NCBI GenBank assembly: GCA_026168455.1 | Contig: CM047425.1 | Coordinates: 110,351,800 to 110,415,799, forward strand | Source of the DNA: Theocolax elegans | Taxonomy: Eukaryota > Arthropoda > Insecta > Hymenoptera > Cerocephalidae | Direction: 5' to 3' | DNA: 64,000 nt | Shown: piece by piece, positions 1 through 12,500 of the stretch | Position numbering within the stretch: the stretch's first letter is position 1 | Layout: every line of letters starts with the position of its first letter | Translations under genes and position numbers: made by a program | Notes under the pieces: model-generated | Database searches by the model: none | What the model was told of the DNA's origin: nothing | Seen by the model: the letters and a program-made list of their open reading frames with translations, nothing else

Positions 1-2015
1 GTCGTCCAGATTGTCTCGCCTCGTAGATATCCAACGAGAACTAAAAAGCAGCCATCCGAGAAAAAGCATTTTTTGTATATATAAAATACTAAAAATAATT
101 TTCGGTTTATATTCACAAACACTGATATAAAAATATAAAATTTGTTACAATATATTGTGTGTTTGCTTATAACATATCGGTGGATATCTACGAGGCGAGA
201 CACTCTCGGCGCGTCGTCCAGATTGTCTCGCCTCGTAGATATGCATCGAGAACTAAAAAGCAGCCATCCGAGAAAAAGTATTTTTTGTGTATATAAAATA
301 CTAAACATAATTTTCGGTTTACCTACACAAACACTGCTATAAAAAAATATAAAATTTGTTACAATATATTATGTGTTTGCTTATAACATATCGGTGGATA
401 TCTACGAGGCGAGACAATCTAAACAATGCGCCGTGGGTGTCTCGCCTCGAAGGTTCTACGCGGCAATAATTAGTCGTCGCAGCGTTCCGAGAAAAAGTAT
501 TTTTTGTATATATATGACTAAAAATAATTTTCGGTTTACCTACACAAACACTGCTACAAAAAAAATAAAATTTGTTACAATATATTATGTGTTTCCTTAT
601 AACATATCGGTGGATATCTACGAGGCGAGACACTATCGGCGCGTCGTCCAGATTGTCTCGCCTCGTAGATATCCATCGAGAATTAAAACGCAGCTATCCG
701 TGAAAAAGTATTTTTTGTGTATATATTACTAAAAATAATTTACGCTTCACCTTCACAAACACTGCTAGAATAAAATATAAAATTTGTAACAATAAATTAT
801 GAGTTTGCTTTTTAGTCTCGATGGATATCTACGAGGCGAGACAATCTAAACAATGCGCCGTGGGTGTCTCGCCTCGAAGGTTCTACGCGGCAATAATCAG
901 TCGCCGCAGCGTTCCGAGAAAAAGTATTTTTTGTGTATATATGACTAAAAATAATTTTCGGTTTACCTACACAAACACTGCTACAAAAAAAAATAAAATT
1001 TGTTACAATATATTATGTGTTTCCTTATAACATAACGGCGGATATCTACGAGGCGAGACACTATCGGCGCGTCGTCCAGATTGTCTCGCCTCGTAGATAT
1101 CCATCGAGAACTAAAAAGCAACCACCCGAGAAAAGGTATTTTTTGTGTATATATGACTAAAAATAATTTTCGGTTTACCTACACAAACACTGCGATAAAA
1201 AATATATAAAATTTGTTACAATATATTATGTGTTTCCTTATAACATAACGGCGGATATCTACGAGGCGAGACACTATCGGCGCGTCGTCCAGATTGTCTC
1301 GCCTCGTAGATATCCATCGAGAACTAAAAAGCAGCCATCCGAGAAAAAGTATTTTTTGTATATATAAAATACTAAAAATAATTTTCGGTTTACATTCACA
1401 AACACTGCTATAAAAAAATATAAAATTTGTTACAATATATTGTGTGTTTGCTTATAACATATCGGTGGATATCTACGAGGCGAGACACTCTCGGCGCGTC
1501 GTTCAGATTGTCTCGCCTCGTAGATATCCACCGATATGTTATAAGCAAACACATAATATATTGTAACAAATTTTATATTTTTTAAATTGTAACAAATTTA
1601 ATATTTTTTAATTTAATTTTATATTTTTTAAAATTTTATATTTTTGTCTCGCCTCGTAGATATCCATTGAGAATTAAAAAGCAGCTATCTGAGAAAAAGT
1701 ATTTTGTTTGTATATATTACTATAAATATTTTTCGGTTTACCTACACAAACACTGCTATAAAAAGAAGATAAAATTGTTATAATCTATTATGTGTTCGCT
1801 TTTTAGTTCTCGATAGATATCTGCGAGGCGAGACAATCTGAACGACGCGCTGAGTGTGCTCTCTATCACTCGCAGGTTCTTCGAGAGTAGATTTTAATAA
1901 CCGCCGAAGTCTGCCGAGAAAAAGACGTACATTTTTTTAAAACAAATAGTTGTCTATTCAGCTACAAAAACATTGTTATAAAATAAATTTAAAACCTTGT
2001 ACAATAAATGAGGCT
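1..2015. repeat. Satellite array, ~213-bp units with paired inverted 20-mers
   Basis: About nine units follow one another. The landmark gtctcgcctcg recurs at 13, 225, 439, 655, 866, 1083, 1296 and 1510, giving spacings of 211-217 bp. In most units ggatatctacgaggcgagac is followed about 23-25 bp later by its reverse complement. Two unit types are visible. Type A has the full inverted arm (13, 225, 655, 1083, 1296, 1510). Type B (439, 866) has a diverged arm that reads gtctcgcctcgaagg. The units share an AT-rich body with 'attttcggttta' and 'aaaatttgttacaatatatt'. The last unit, 1800-2015, is clearly diverged. The array continues past the left edge of the window. Short open frames inside it differ between units and are not convincing genes. 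Confidence 0.9.
1413..1583. repeat. Long hairpin within the satellite (orientation switch)
   Basis: A 74-bp stretch ending in the 20-mer at 1486 is followed, after a 23-bp spacer, by its near-perfect reverse complement at 1510-1583. This is longer than the 20-bp inverted arms of the other units. The satellite therefore changes orientation here for about one third of a unit before the direct order resumes near 1646. Confidence 0.85.
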
Positions 2016-3400
2016 ATATCCGGACGAACGCGAAGACTCACCGTACGATGCGCGCTGGACGACGGCGGTCGACGGACCGTTCGACGCAAGTTGCGCGCGC
2101 ACATCGGGCCCGTCCAGCGAAGCAGTGAACGAGCCTGTCGAAGCTCGTGAGAGCTCTTCAGTACGCCATCGCGGCAACGTTGGCGTCGCGTTGGCAATAC
2201 GATTGCTATTGTCCTTCATTTTCCCGTGGCGGACTACATTGTGTGTGTGTGTGTGTCAGGAAAGCAACATTTCAAGCGTCAACCCAGGATATGCTCCTCT
2301 ATACTGACAAGGTGGATGCACGCTTTCGTTATAAGTGCAGTGCATTATTCTTTCTTTTGTAAGTATGCTTCCCATCTCGTTTTATAATTTCGCCAAAATT
2401 ATACGCGGCTGGCGCCCAATATCCTTTATCTATTATTATAATAAATTATTACTATTTTTATCAATCGTTTATTTCGCCCTTGTCGCCATGCCCTAATACC
2501 CTACGTGATCGTCACAAAATGTATATAGAAAACTATTTTGTATTAATAGCCATATCTCGATTGAGCTTATTAGGAACTAGCAGACGACGGTTTCCTCTAG
2601 AAGGTGCGTGCACAGTTCGACTCGACGATTACACGCACCTCCTACTAATTCCATTAGGTTATGTATTAACCATGTATTATATATTATCAGTTGTGCAACA
2701 GTATCATAGTAAATATCCATTTTATAATCTACATGTGCATTAATTATAGTGCATAAAAGTTAACATAAATAAACTTAATGAAACAATCAAAATTGTATAT
2801 AAAGATAAAATCACATGTGATTCAACGGTCCCTCCATCAACGGTCTCCATAGAAGTAGGTTTACTTGTTGTTTACCAATAACCGTTTTGCTCATTGCTTA
2901 ATTTAGTAGTGATTAAAAAATTCATTTAAACATACCAATTAGTTGATAAAATTATGGAGATTATTCAGAAATACTTAATTTATTGATATTATAAGTTGTA
3001 GAAAACTTTAACAATTTAAACTTAATTTTAAAAAGCAGACGCTAGTACCATTCAGAAAGTTTATTATTATGAAAATTTTATTAAGTTAAAGTAATGGTAC
3101 ATATTTTTTTTATCAGGAATGAAGGGTACTAAAACTCTACAAAATATATGAGATAAACGGCGGTAATGGAAATTGAACTGGATTAAAAATTTAATTATAT
3201 ACAATAATAGATCATTTTTTAAGTTTATTGAAAATTATAATGTACGTAACACTGATAAGAAAAGTGTAATTTTAGTAGATGAATATATTATGCGTAACTT
3301 GTTATAATTAATTATAAATCAAAATTTACAATTAAATTGCAATACAAATTAAAGTAAAAATTGTAAAGTACAATACCGACTGACATTTGGTTACCATAAG
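2016..3400. other. Non-coding stretch, GC-rich start then AT-rich
   Basis: 2016-2240 is markedly GC- and CpG-rich compared with the surroundings and holds several overlapping open frames on both strands. None has a recognisable domain. A short (TG)n run lies at 2240-2255. From 2400 on the DNA is AT-rich with no credible coding sequence. Confidence 0.5.
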
Positions 3401-3684
3401 ATGTACGTGCAGTACATGTTACCATAAAGTGTACGTACAGTACACGTTACCAAAAAGTGTACGTACAGTACACGTTACCAAAAAGTGTACGTACAGTACA
3501 CGTTACCATAAAGTGTACGTACAGTACACGTTACCATAAAGTGTACGTACAGTACACGTTACCATAAAGTATACGTACAGTACACGGTACCATATAAAGT
3601 GTACGTACAGTACACAATTCATAAAGTGTACGTACAGTACACGTTACCATAAAGTGTACGTACAGTACACGTTACCATAAAGTA
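3401..3684. repeat. 28-bp minisatellite with near-palindromic core
   Basis: Ten units start at about 3401, 3429, 3457, 3485, 3513, 3541, 3569, 3599, 3626 and 3654. The core is gtgtacgtacagtacac, a near-palindrome (GTGTAC ... GTACAC), joined by 'gttaccataaa'. The first unit and the seventh carry substitutions, unit 8 has a changed linker, and a degenerate trace follows to about 3720. There are no unique spacers, so it is a plain tandem repeat. Confidence 0.92.
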
Positions 3685-3978
3685 CAAATACAGTAATACA
3701 GTACAAATAAAGTGTATGCAAAGTGCAGTGATAGTACATAGATGTTATTACTTTAATTTTTAGAATTAACATTACACATGTATAATATAAAAATAATTTG
3801 TAAATATAATTTGCCATTTCTCCAGTCCATTCCAATCGGATAAACCAATTAGATACGTTTATAAGTTTTGCAGTATACTATTCATTTACTTTTACAGTAA
3901 TTTATATTTTTTTACAATCAATTTTGTAATTACTTTTACTAGCGTTGTGTTCTATCTTATATTAGGTTAACGCTTGTT

Positions 3979-3993
3979 AGCGCCATCTGAGGG
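3979..3993 (-). promoter_or_regulatory. CTCF-like motif
   Basis: Read on the minus strand the site is ccctcagatggcgct, which resembles the AGATGGCGC core known for insect CTCF. A second similar site lies 31 bp downstream in the opposite orientation. The match is by eye only, and such short motifs also occur by chance. Confidence 0.25.
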
Positions 3994-4023
3994 CATGCAA
4001 ACAAATATGTATTAGTATATAAT

Positions 4024-4038
4024 ACAGAGGGCGCCACA
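4024..4038 (+). promoter_or_regulatory. CTCF-like motif
   Basis: The sequence acagagggcgccaca resembles the AGRKGGCGC core of CTCF sites and sits close to the divergent site at 3979-3993. No protein-binding evidence can be seen from sequence. Confidence 0.25.
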
Positions 4039-5343
4039 TATGATTTCTGTTAAGTTAGTTTTATATAGGGTATCGATAAAACAGAAAGCGCGGACCTGCA
4101 CAACAATTTTTTGTCGGGTACGACATCCCCTTAAACAATGAACCTCGTTTCACAGCGTGCGCGACCCAGCATGACTATAAAAAAACGTCTATATCGTCGT
4201 AACGAATACGATCTCTTAAGATCGATAACCGTTATTTTTCGTACAGTTTGTCCATTGCGGATATAATTACAGTTTTATTTATACCAATATTATTCATTAC
4301 ACTTTTTTCATTTCATATTTATTTTCATATTTACATTGGTTTTTGCTCCGTTCTCCGTAAAAGGTGTAGCTCAATTTTTCTTAAGACAATATTTTTTTTT
4401 ATAATTTTTATGAACTGGTAAGTGAACAACAAAATATCCGATTAATTGATTAATGATAAATGAAACACTCAATTTAGTTTGTAACGGGTGAAATAAAAAT
4501 AATAATAATAATAACTTTTTTATTTATATATGTGCTCTTCGGTTACTACAAAGATATTAACCAAAAAACATAAGCACATATATACTTTCGCCTTTCGTCG
4601 CCTCCGCTTTTCCGCTCGCGAGCTTCGGTTGTCATTTTTTGTCGAATATCACGTACACAACCAAGCGCAGAAAATTCTCTACCTATACATTTAAATTCGC
4701 TTTTCATTTAATTTTTTTTTCCTATTGATGCTTATATAATCATTCGAATGCTTTCTCTGCTCGCTAAAGAAATAGTCAAATGTAAGGCTTAAGTATAGCC
4801 GTGTAACATCCATTTGATGTTGCTTTCCGTCTGTCGCAGGTGTTTAAGTTCTCTAGCAGCTTACTGATGATACCAAGTTAGAGAGCCACGGTTGAAAGGC
4901 CATTTATTATAATTTTTTGTTTAATTTTGTATTTTTGAATAGGCCACTGAGAGTTCCACCAGCCAGAGCGGACATAGAGATAGTGTTCAATTTTGCCTCT
5001 CCAAGGTTAAATAATCACAGATTCATATTCATATTCATAGCTGTTAGAGTTGCCCCCGCGTAAGATTAGACACCTCGGGACGACCAACTGCATACTTCCT
5101 TCTAAGCTCTGCGGCCGTGAATTTTAAAGGAAAAAATAAAAAATTGTAATAACTCTTTTGTGTTTAGTCCGGACCGCAGTGTTATAAATCTGTAAATAGG
5201 CAATGATCGAAAACGTTATTAGGATGTTGCATTATTAAAGTTACGATCGATCCGTTGATTTACTTCTCCTAACCTGTAAGCATAAGGGTTGTTCTAGCTT
5301 TGTTCTTTCGTACCAATTTAACGAAGTCAACGTCAACTTAACT

Positions 5344-5940
5344 TCGGATCTTTTTCGTTTTATCCCACCCAAAAATATTGGGGTTTCTTTGATAAATCCG
5401 GAAAAAATGACCAAATATATAAATAAAAATAGAAATTTTGATGGAGAAATGTGTTTCCGACATTTAACCAATAACCCTATAATAGTATTATAGTTGTAAC
5501 TAAAGTAATAACCCAATAACTCAATAGAAAATTTAATCGACGTTTTAATATTAACGAAGGGTTAATGTTATAACGTATTTCGAAGTCGGAGGTCGGAGGC
5601 CTCCTGCACCTTGAATGAGATTATAATATTAACCCTTCATTAATATTACAAGGTCAAAGTGTGTTTGTAACCTATGAGAGGTATATGGGTATTTGGGTTA
5701 TTGGATATTTGGGTTATTGGATTTTTGTGTATAATAGAAATAGAAGCGAGAATAGAATAGAAATAGCGTAATAGAAATCGTGAAATAAATCGTGGAATAA
5801 AAATTATTTTTTGTTAAAAATTGATCGGAAACACATTTCTCCACTAAAAAAAGTAATTAGAAACTTATTTTATGCATTTTATAATCGATTGGGTTAAAAA
5901 AAACATGATTTTTTTGGGTGGGATAAAACGAAAAAGATCC
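5344..5940. repeat. Nested inverted repeats, foldback-like element remnant
   Basis: Three pairs of inverted segments are arranged around a centre near 5600-5645. The outer pair is ggatctttttcgttttatcc at 5344 against its reverse complement ending at 5940. The middle pair is ggagaaatgtgtttccga near 5443-5460 against tcggaaacacatttctcc near 5829-5846. The inner pair is 'attaacgaagggttaat' near 5550 against 'attaacccttcattaat' near 5630. Direct copies of 'tattgggttattggat'-like text lie near 5690-5725. I see no transposase. It is probably a non-autonomous foldback element or a long-TIR remnant; the exact ends are not resolved. Confidence 0.6.
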
Positions 5941-6120
5941 TTAACTTCTAGCAATAACCTCGAAGCGACGAGTTTCGTTGAACACGAGTGTTTGTAACGC
6001 CGAACAAGAGCTTTGTTGAATCTGCCCACTCCCCTCTTTTATTTAAACAATAAACTTACGTTTTTGCGCATAGAATTTTTAGGAAATATTTCAAGCGTTA
6101 AATAAAAAATTACTGTCGTA

Positions 6121-6283
6121 CACTGAGAAAGTAAATGTTTGCGACAAATGAATGTGTCTTAACTATTAACTCACCGTTTATAAAATTCCCATAATAGGAA
6201 AATTTCGCGTATACAATAAAAATATATGGTGACTTAATAGTTAAGATATATTCATTTATCGCAAACATTTACTTTTCTCAGTG
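6121..6283. mobile_element. TA-flanked MITE with ~55-bp terminal inverted repeats
   Basis: The element starts cactgagaaagtaaatg and ends with the reverse complement cattta-cttttctcagtg. The arms span 6121-6175 and 6228-6283 with only a few mismatches. Both ends are flanked by TA (6119-6120 and 6284-6285), the target duplication of Tc1/mariner-type elements. At 163 bp with a ~50-bp interior it cannot encode a transposase, so it would be mobilised in trans. Confidence 0.85.
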
Positions 6284-6500
6284 TAATCGTTACAATCCTG
6301 CTGATCATTGAGTAAAAAAAATGTGAATGTAAATGATAAAACGGTAATACCTAATTAGCAGGTGGACACTCCTGATTCATCTCTTTTACACCCTCCTCGA
6401 AATTTATTACTCCAGCGTAGACGCGTAGTCGCATTCGCCTCTGCTTAATTTTGTGAAAACTCGCTCTTGCAGATTCCGCACTCTGGCCCGCAACGCTCGC

Positions 6501-6503
<3 letters not shown>

Positions 6504-6552
<49 letters not shown>
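6504..6552. repeat. (CT)n microsatellite
   Basis: About 24 uninterrupted CT dinucleotides. Confidence 0.97.
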
Positions 6553-6555
<3 letters not shown>

Positions 6556-9500
6556 GCTTAAATGATAAAAAAGAACACATGCTACACTCATAAAATTCTC
6601 TTTCCACGAATTATAAATGGTAACGCTTAATCGTCTGTGTACATTTATATTATAATTAGAATTTTGATGGGAATACGTTTAATAAAAATTAAAAACACAA
6701 ATCGTTTGTAAAAGTAGGTTAGATATGTATACATTGAATCTTATTTAAATTTATTAGTTTCGCATTTCTTTTTTTTAACGATTTAACCTAATTATTTACG
6801 ACATAAGAATTGATACAAAATAATAGGAAAACGAAAATATCTGATTTCTAAAAATCTAAAGTTCAATGTTTTTACTTTGGAAAAGTGTGAACCTCGATGT
6901 TTTTTCTTTTGAAAAGTATGAAACTCGAATTTAATACTTTTCAAATGTAGAAACTGAAATGTTTCTATACTTTTTCACGACAGGTATGATGCTTTGGAGA
7001 TTATATTGTAAAAAATATATTACTTAAATACAAATTATAATATTACAAAATGAATTACTATATTCATTATATAAATAAATGAATAATTATCTTTAGGGGG
7101 TAGTAGAAAAATATGAAAACTAACATTTCTGTATAAAGTCAGGGGCTACTAGAAATCCAACCAAAGTTATAGTACAAGGCAAGGAACCGGTTTTAAAAAG
7201 ATAAGATTTTATTTAAACGTATGTGAAACCATTGAATTCGATTCATGAAAGAATTTTGGGAACGTTTATTTATCTATATATAGAATAACCGTTTTAATAA
7301 ATAATAATTTTTATGTTATTTACATTCTGGCATAACTTTGCAAACGCATCTTATTTTAAAGAAACATAATTTTCTCTGCGGTTTTGCTATTTTGACGCAT
7401 AAAAATGGGAGAAGCGAGCGAAACATAGTGTGGCCGACCCGTCCCGAACACCCATAAGCACCCTACACCGAGAATACCGAGTTACCGCCAACTTATACGA
7501 TGCATACCTCGCGCTTCACTTTTTGTATCGGTCGCTCGAAAACAGGGCTTGATCCACAGGGTACGTCTTTCGAGTTACTTCTCACGGTGAATAAATAAAC
7601 GGTTGCCTCTAAAAGTAAACCCCTACTTCTACTACGACTATAATGATAAATCAGTCAATCACTGAGAATTTGGTAACCTCGTGAAACGGACATACAATTC
7701 GTTGTATTTGTATTACGTATCGAGAAATGTGAAATTAACTCGAATAAATAAAATATAAGTATAGAAAGAAAATATTATTTCCTACCACCGAAAAGATATT
7801 ACGTTGGACGCGAGTCGATATCTTTCTCGATTTCGCACTTGTCTCCCAGGTAACCCGGATAGCGGTAATGCCCGAGGATCCCTCGCTGTGATAATAACAA
7901 ACACTCGACCTCGATGCCAATTTCGACCAGGCTTATTTTTCTCATGGGATGGATGATTTCGTCGGGTGACCCGTCGAGTACGTGACGACGAGTCTTTACC
8001 ATCTTCCGCTCACGTATGGAGGGTGGAGCACCACCCTGGCTTTCTCGAGGAATCCATCCCAACTGTTGCCGAACAGCTAGCCTCCTCGTGGTTGTAAGCT
8101 CCTCAAAAATTGGACTCCCCGAAACCTCCCTACCCACACCCAGACTGGGGAATAAATTTTGTAAAATCGCCCTCGACGAAATGGCTGTTGCATGCAGTTA
8201 TGGATATTTTTATTCGCCGAGCAATTTTCTTGTGTTATTTCGCGCGGTTACGCGCCTACAAAGCCTTCCATGTTTCATCGAAATAAATGGCGCGTCCGAA
8301 TTAAAAAAAATCGTCGTTGAATTACTTTATGACTATTAGTAATACGCGCGCGATGTAAAGTATACGAATCCGCTAGTCATCGTTTGAGTTTGGACGAAGC
8401 TCCTCCAGAGCCCGAAAAAAAGACCTCGAGATCCGATGAAACGAGCTTGGAGCTGCGGCGGAGCAGCACACCACGGACGGACGAACGAACAATAGCGAAT
8501 AAGAAGCAAGGAGTTCAATAAAATTGGGATTCCCGGAATTCACGCCAAAATTGGAGGAAGTAATTCGTCATGGAAAATTACCATTAACGACACAGGGGAT
8601 TAACGAGGAATTCGTGGGAGACCGAGAAAGATCCGAGTAAGAAGTAATAAGAACTGGTAAAATAATTGTAAGAGTAACAAGGAAAGTGGATGTGCGGAAC
8701 AGTAACGTGTCGTAGAGAATTATTTCCATCTTAATTAAATCGGAATCTTTGTAGAATATTTCAAGAAACACCGAGTCGTAACGGAAAACAGAATGGTTTT
8801 TATTTGTTTTCTTTCCCTTGCCATCTAGCGAGAGTTTTTGTCCACTACCGAGGTACCGCCGTGCTCCCTTACTTTCGCTATTTCGCTTCCTATCCACCTT
8901 CATCAACGGATCGTTTTGGCCTATCCCCTTTCTTTTCACTCCTGTCGTTTCGATAGCTGCTACGTTGTTACATTTTAATCGTTTTTTTACTCCCACTTAC
9001 TTCGTTTCTCATTTACTCGAGCTTTCTCAGCTTTTCAGCTTCCGGGGATCTCTTGGTTAAAATGACTTTCGTCTTTCATCCTAATGTGTACATCCGCGCT
9101 AACGAGGCTGCATTATTTATCCAAGGATCTATTAGTTATGCCTCGAGTCTCACCGACTACGTCTGCATTACGATAATCGGTGTGATGTTATCGAGACACA
9201 GACCAACCTGCCTCGCGACTGGCTCACTCGCGTTATCTGTGTAGTACAACAACCTTTTCGGTGTATAATTCACATTGTACGTCGTGTAAAAACTCAAAAA
9301 GATAACAAAACGACTCGACCCTTTGGGTGTTGTAGAATAATGAACGCTTAAAATAATTATTTTAAAAACGAATGGTACTTTAAAATTCATTTAATTAGTG
9401 TAACGTCAGTTTCACTCGGTTAGTAAATTAATTGCTTCAGAATTATTCAGGACGTAAAGGACATTCAAATTCGGTTAATACCGTTACTCGAACGATTCTT

Positions 9501-12500
9501 GTAAAATATTCGGTAAACGTAATTAATTCAAAGTTTATACCATTTGCCTTATTTCATCAAATATTTATAATAAATAAATAAATAATATCAATTATTTTAC
9601 AATAAATAATGTAAAAATTGTAAGTGCTAAAAGAATAAATATTTTATTGAATTTTGCGTCCGTAAAACCGTAAATCCGTAAAACCGTAAAACTGCTGCCT
9701 AAAGCATTCCTTTTCGTCTTAATTGTTCTGTTCGTTCCACATTTACCTTGGTTAAATATTGAACGACTTGAATCAATCGAGGAAATCTTATACATCGTAA
9801 TTGCGCGTAATCTTATAGACAGTGGAACGCGTTTGAATACGTACTCGTTGAGGAGGAGGTTGTACATTGAAAGCGAGGTACGAATAAAAATAAATTAAAC
9901 GACAATCAATATAGATTGAATATTCAGAAGGATTATAAGCTGTTCATCAATACACGTCCGTATCAATATTTATTTTTATTCAAATCCTCTTTAAAATTTG
10001 TCGGATATCGCAAAGTACCGGTGAATTATTAAAACGATGTCGAAATAAACAACTGAATTCTGTCTAGATCAATTAAATTTCCGACGCGGATCGTGATGCA
10101 ATACCGTTCCTCGATCGTTCTCCTCCCCGTGTCCAGCAGTTTCCTCCCTTTAAAATTGGGTAGCCGTAGATTCTCGATTCGAGCCGAACGTGCACGCGCA
10201 TTTACTCGAATGCTCCGATAACAGAAAGAATTTATGATCGATGGCAAAGGAAAATGCGCTCGGATGTGATCGAAAAAGGAAAATAATGATTTTCTTAAAC
10301 GTAGGCAAAAGATACGGGTTGAAAGAGGCTGAGATACAAAGGAATTGGAGACAGGTAGACGCTGGAAGAGAAGGATGTGACGACGAGCCAGCACAATATA
10401 TACATCGGTTGGAGAGGGGGGGGGGGAGAATGAAGAGGAGGAGGAGGAGGAGGAGGAGGGGGATGGGAGCGGAGAGAAGAAGGAGCAGGGAAAACGGAAA
10501 AAGAAGACGATATACGAGGAAATAGTTGGACGGAAATTACGCTCTACTCCATAGCAGCTCATCCGGTTGTTGCGCAATATACAGTACTATGAAGGGCCGC
10601 CCCTGAGCTATCCCAAAAGAAACGCCCTGTAGAGACCGAGCTCTGCACATCTTTTACAATTTTATGTCAGCATTTCAAATGCAGACGTTTTTTATATTTT
10701 ATGCTAATGTAGCTATGGGTAATATCGAACCATTTTAGTTACTTTACTTTGCCCGAGCTTAAATTTTACAAAGCATCCGAGCGACGAATGTTCCTCTTTA
10801 TTTTAAAATAGTTTTTCCTTTTTATAAAATTCAAATAAATTTTCCCGTCGCTACCTTTTTGTACACTCGGCTTTCATAAGCTTCGATACGTGGTATTAGT
10901 TTTTCTCTGAATTTAAAAACAGTTTCACAGTTGCGATTGTTCGTATTACTTCAACTACTTCGGTATCTAGGCTAAGCTCTCCTCCGGTTTGATAGTAATA
11001 TTTCAATCAAAATTATTAAAATATTTTATCGGTTGTAGATAGAATTTTGAGCGAGACAAGTGAAAAATTCTAAATGGAAAGGAGACAAACGCGCATAATT
11101 CTTGGTTAATGACTGACGTATATAAATGTTCTAAATGATTGACCGAGTAGCCTCTTTTTTCTCGTAGAGCTCGTAATATTGGTATAATAGAACGATGCAC
11201 GTATTGTCGATTATTTACTTACCTTGTAAAAACTTTGATATTATTTTTTACTACCACATTTTGTTTTGTAAAAAATGGATTGGTCTTATAAGTACTGCCA
11301 TCTGCTTAAAGATTAATACCGTCGTAAAGTTTAATCGCGCTCAAGTTTTTATTGTCCCTCCAAATTGGCATCTTTATCATATTTATCGCCGAGTTTTCAT
11401 TAAAAAATATTATTTCCCTTTCTTTCAAATTAAATCTCTTAAATCCCATTATGTAAACCAAGCAATGTAGCACAAAATACTTTTAACAATACATTTATAT
11501 CGCACGCTACTTTACAACCATGAATTTTTTTCGTTTTTAAGATTTTACAATTATACGTAAGTCGATGTTGCGTTACAATGACGGCCATTTCATTACGATT
11601 ATTAATAAATAGATTAGACGGATTTGGATATAACGTGATCGAGTACCGTGACCGCGTAAATCTATTGGAATTTCGACGTGGAATATAGAAAATGCACCGA
11701 TCCAAAAGCATTTAATCCAATAAATCCCGCGAGTTAAATTGTTTTGCACCGGAAAAATGTAGGTTAAATAATTTATAACGAAAATAAATTTATTTCGCAG
11801 GGAAACTCGCTTTGTATTCGGAGGTCTAGCGGTAGGTTCGCGCGTTGCGTTAAACCTCGTGCGTGTAATAATCGGGTGTGCGGTTTGCGGTTAGGACGAA
11901 ACGGCGAAACGGCGAAACGGTAGCGAGTGCGCGCGCCCCCGCGATACCAACCGGACGGTTAAGGAACGACTTTGCGACGGATTTCAGGGAAAAGATGCGC
12001 AACAGAGAGAGAACGAAAGTTTGAAAGAAATAAACAACACGGGGTAGTAAATTCATTAAAAAATATAAATGCGCTCGTCCGTTTATGCTGCTCGACGAAA
12101 CGCTGAGCTAAAGAAAACACGCTACCGACAATATACCGTGGCGAATGTGATATTTATACCGGTGCCGTCTGGGAGCAGTTATTTTATACTTAACCGAGGT
12201 TTTTACAAAACAAAAATGTGAAGCTTGACCACGATAACTTTGATGGTGAAAAATATTCTTGGAAATATTAAAATTATGTGCTACAAAAATGGTTACTTCC
12301 TATATGAAAAGTATCAATCACAATATTACCATCGCTTCCACTGTTACTATGATTACAATAATATTGGCAAGATAACTTAGTAAGCATAGCTATATTTAAC
12401 TTTATAAATATTATTATTCTTTAATAGAATTTTGGTGTTGTAATATCAGTACCTTTAATTGATTTATGTAATTATAAATCTCGTATAAATACTTGGAATG

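Larger units (their letters stand above)
3690..5343. other. Non-coding stretch
   Basis: AT-rich DNA without a supported gene. It contains two insulator-like motifs (listed separately), a short (AAT)n run near 4495-4514 and a CpG-rich patch around 4590-4630. A 'ggtaagtg' at 4418-4425 could be a splice donor but nothing upstream of it reads as an exon. Confidence 0.4.

Noticed and set aside
373..732. Open frames in the satellite
   Set aside because: They shift and break between otherwise similar units, so they are not maintained as coding.
3401..3684. Regularly spaced repeat resembling a CRISPR array
   Set aside because: The linkers are repeated too, with no unique spacers, and the surroundings are eukaryotic.
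7799..8137. 112-codon open frame on the minus strand in a CpG-rich patch
   Set aside because: No recognisable domain, no splice context, overlapping frames on the other strand.
10029..10577. 182-codon minus-strand frame
   Set aside because: The middle is poly-Ser from a (GGA)n repeat and the rest has no recognisable feature.
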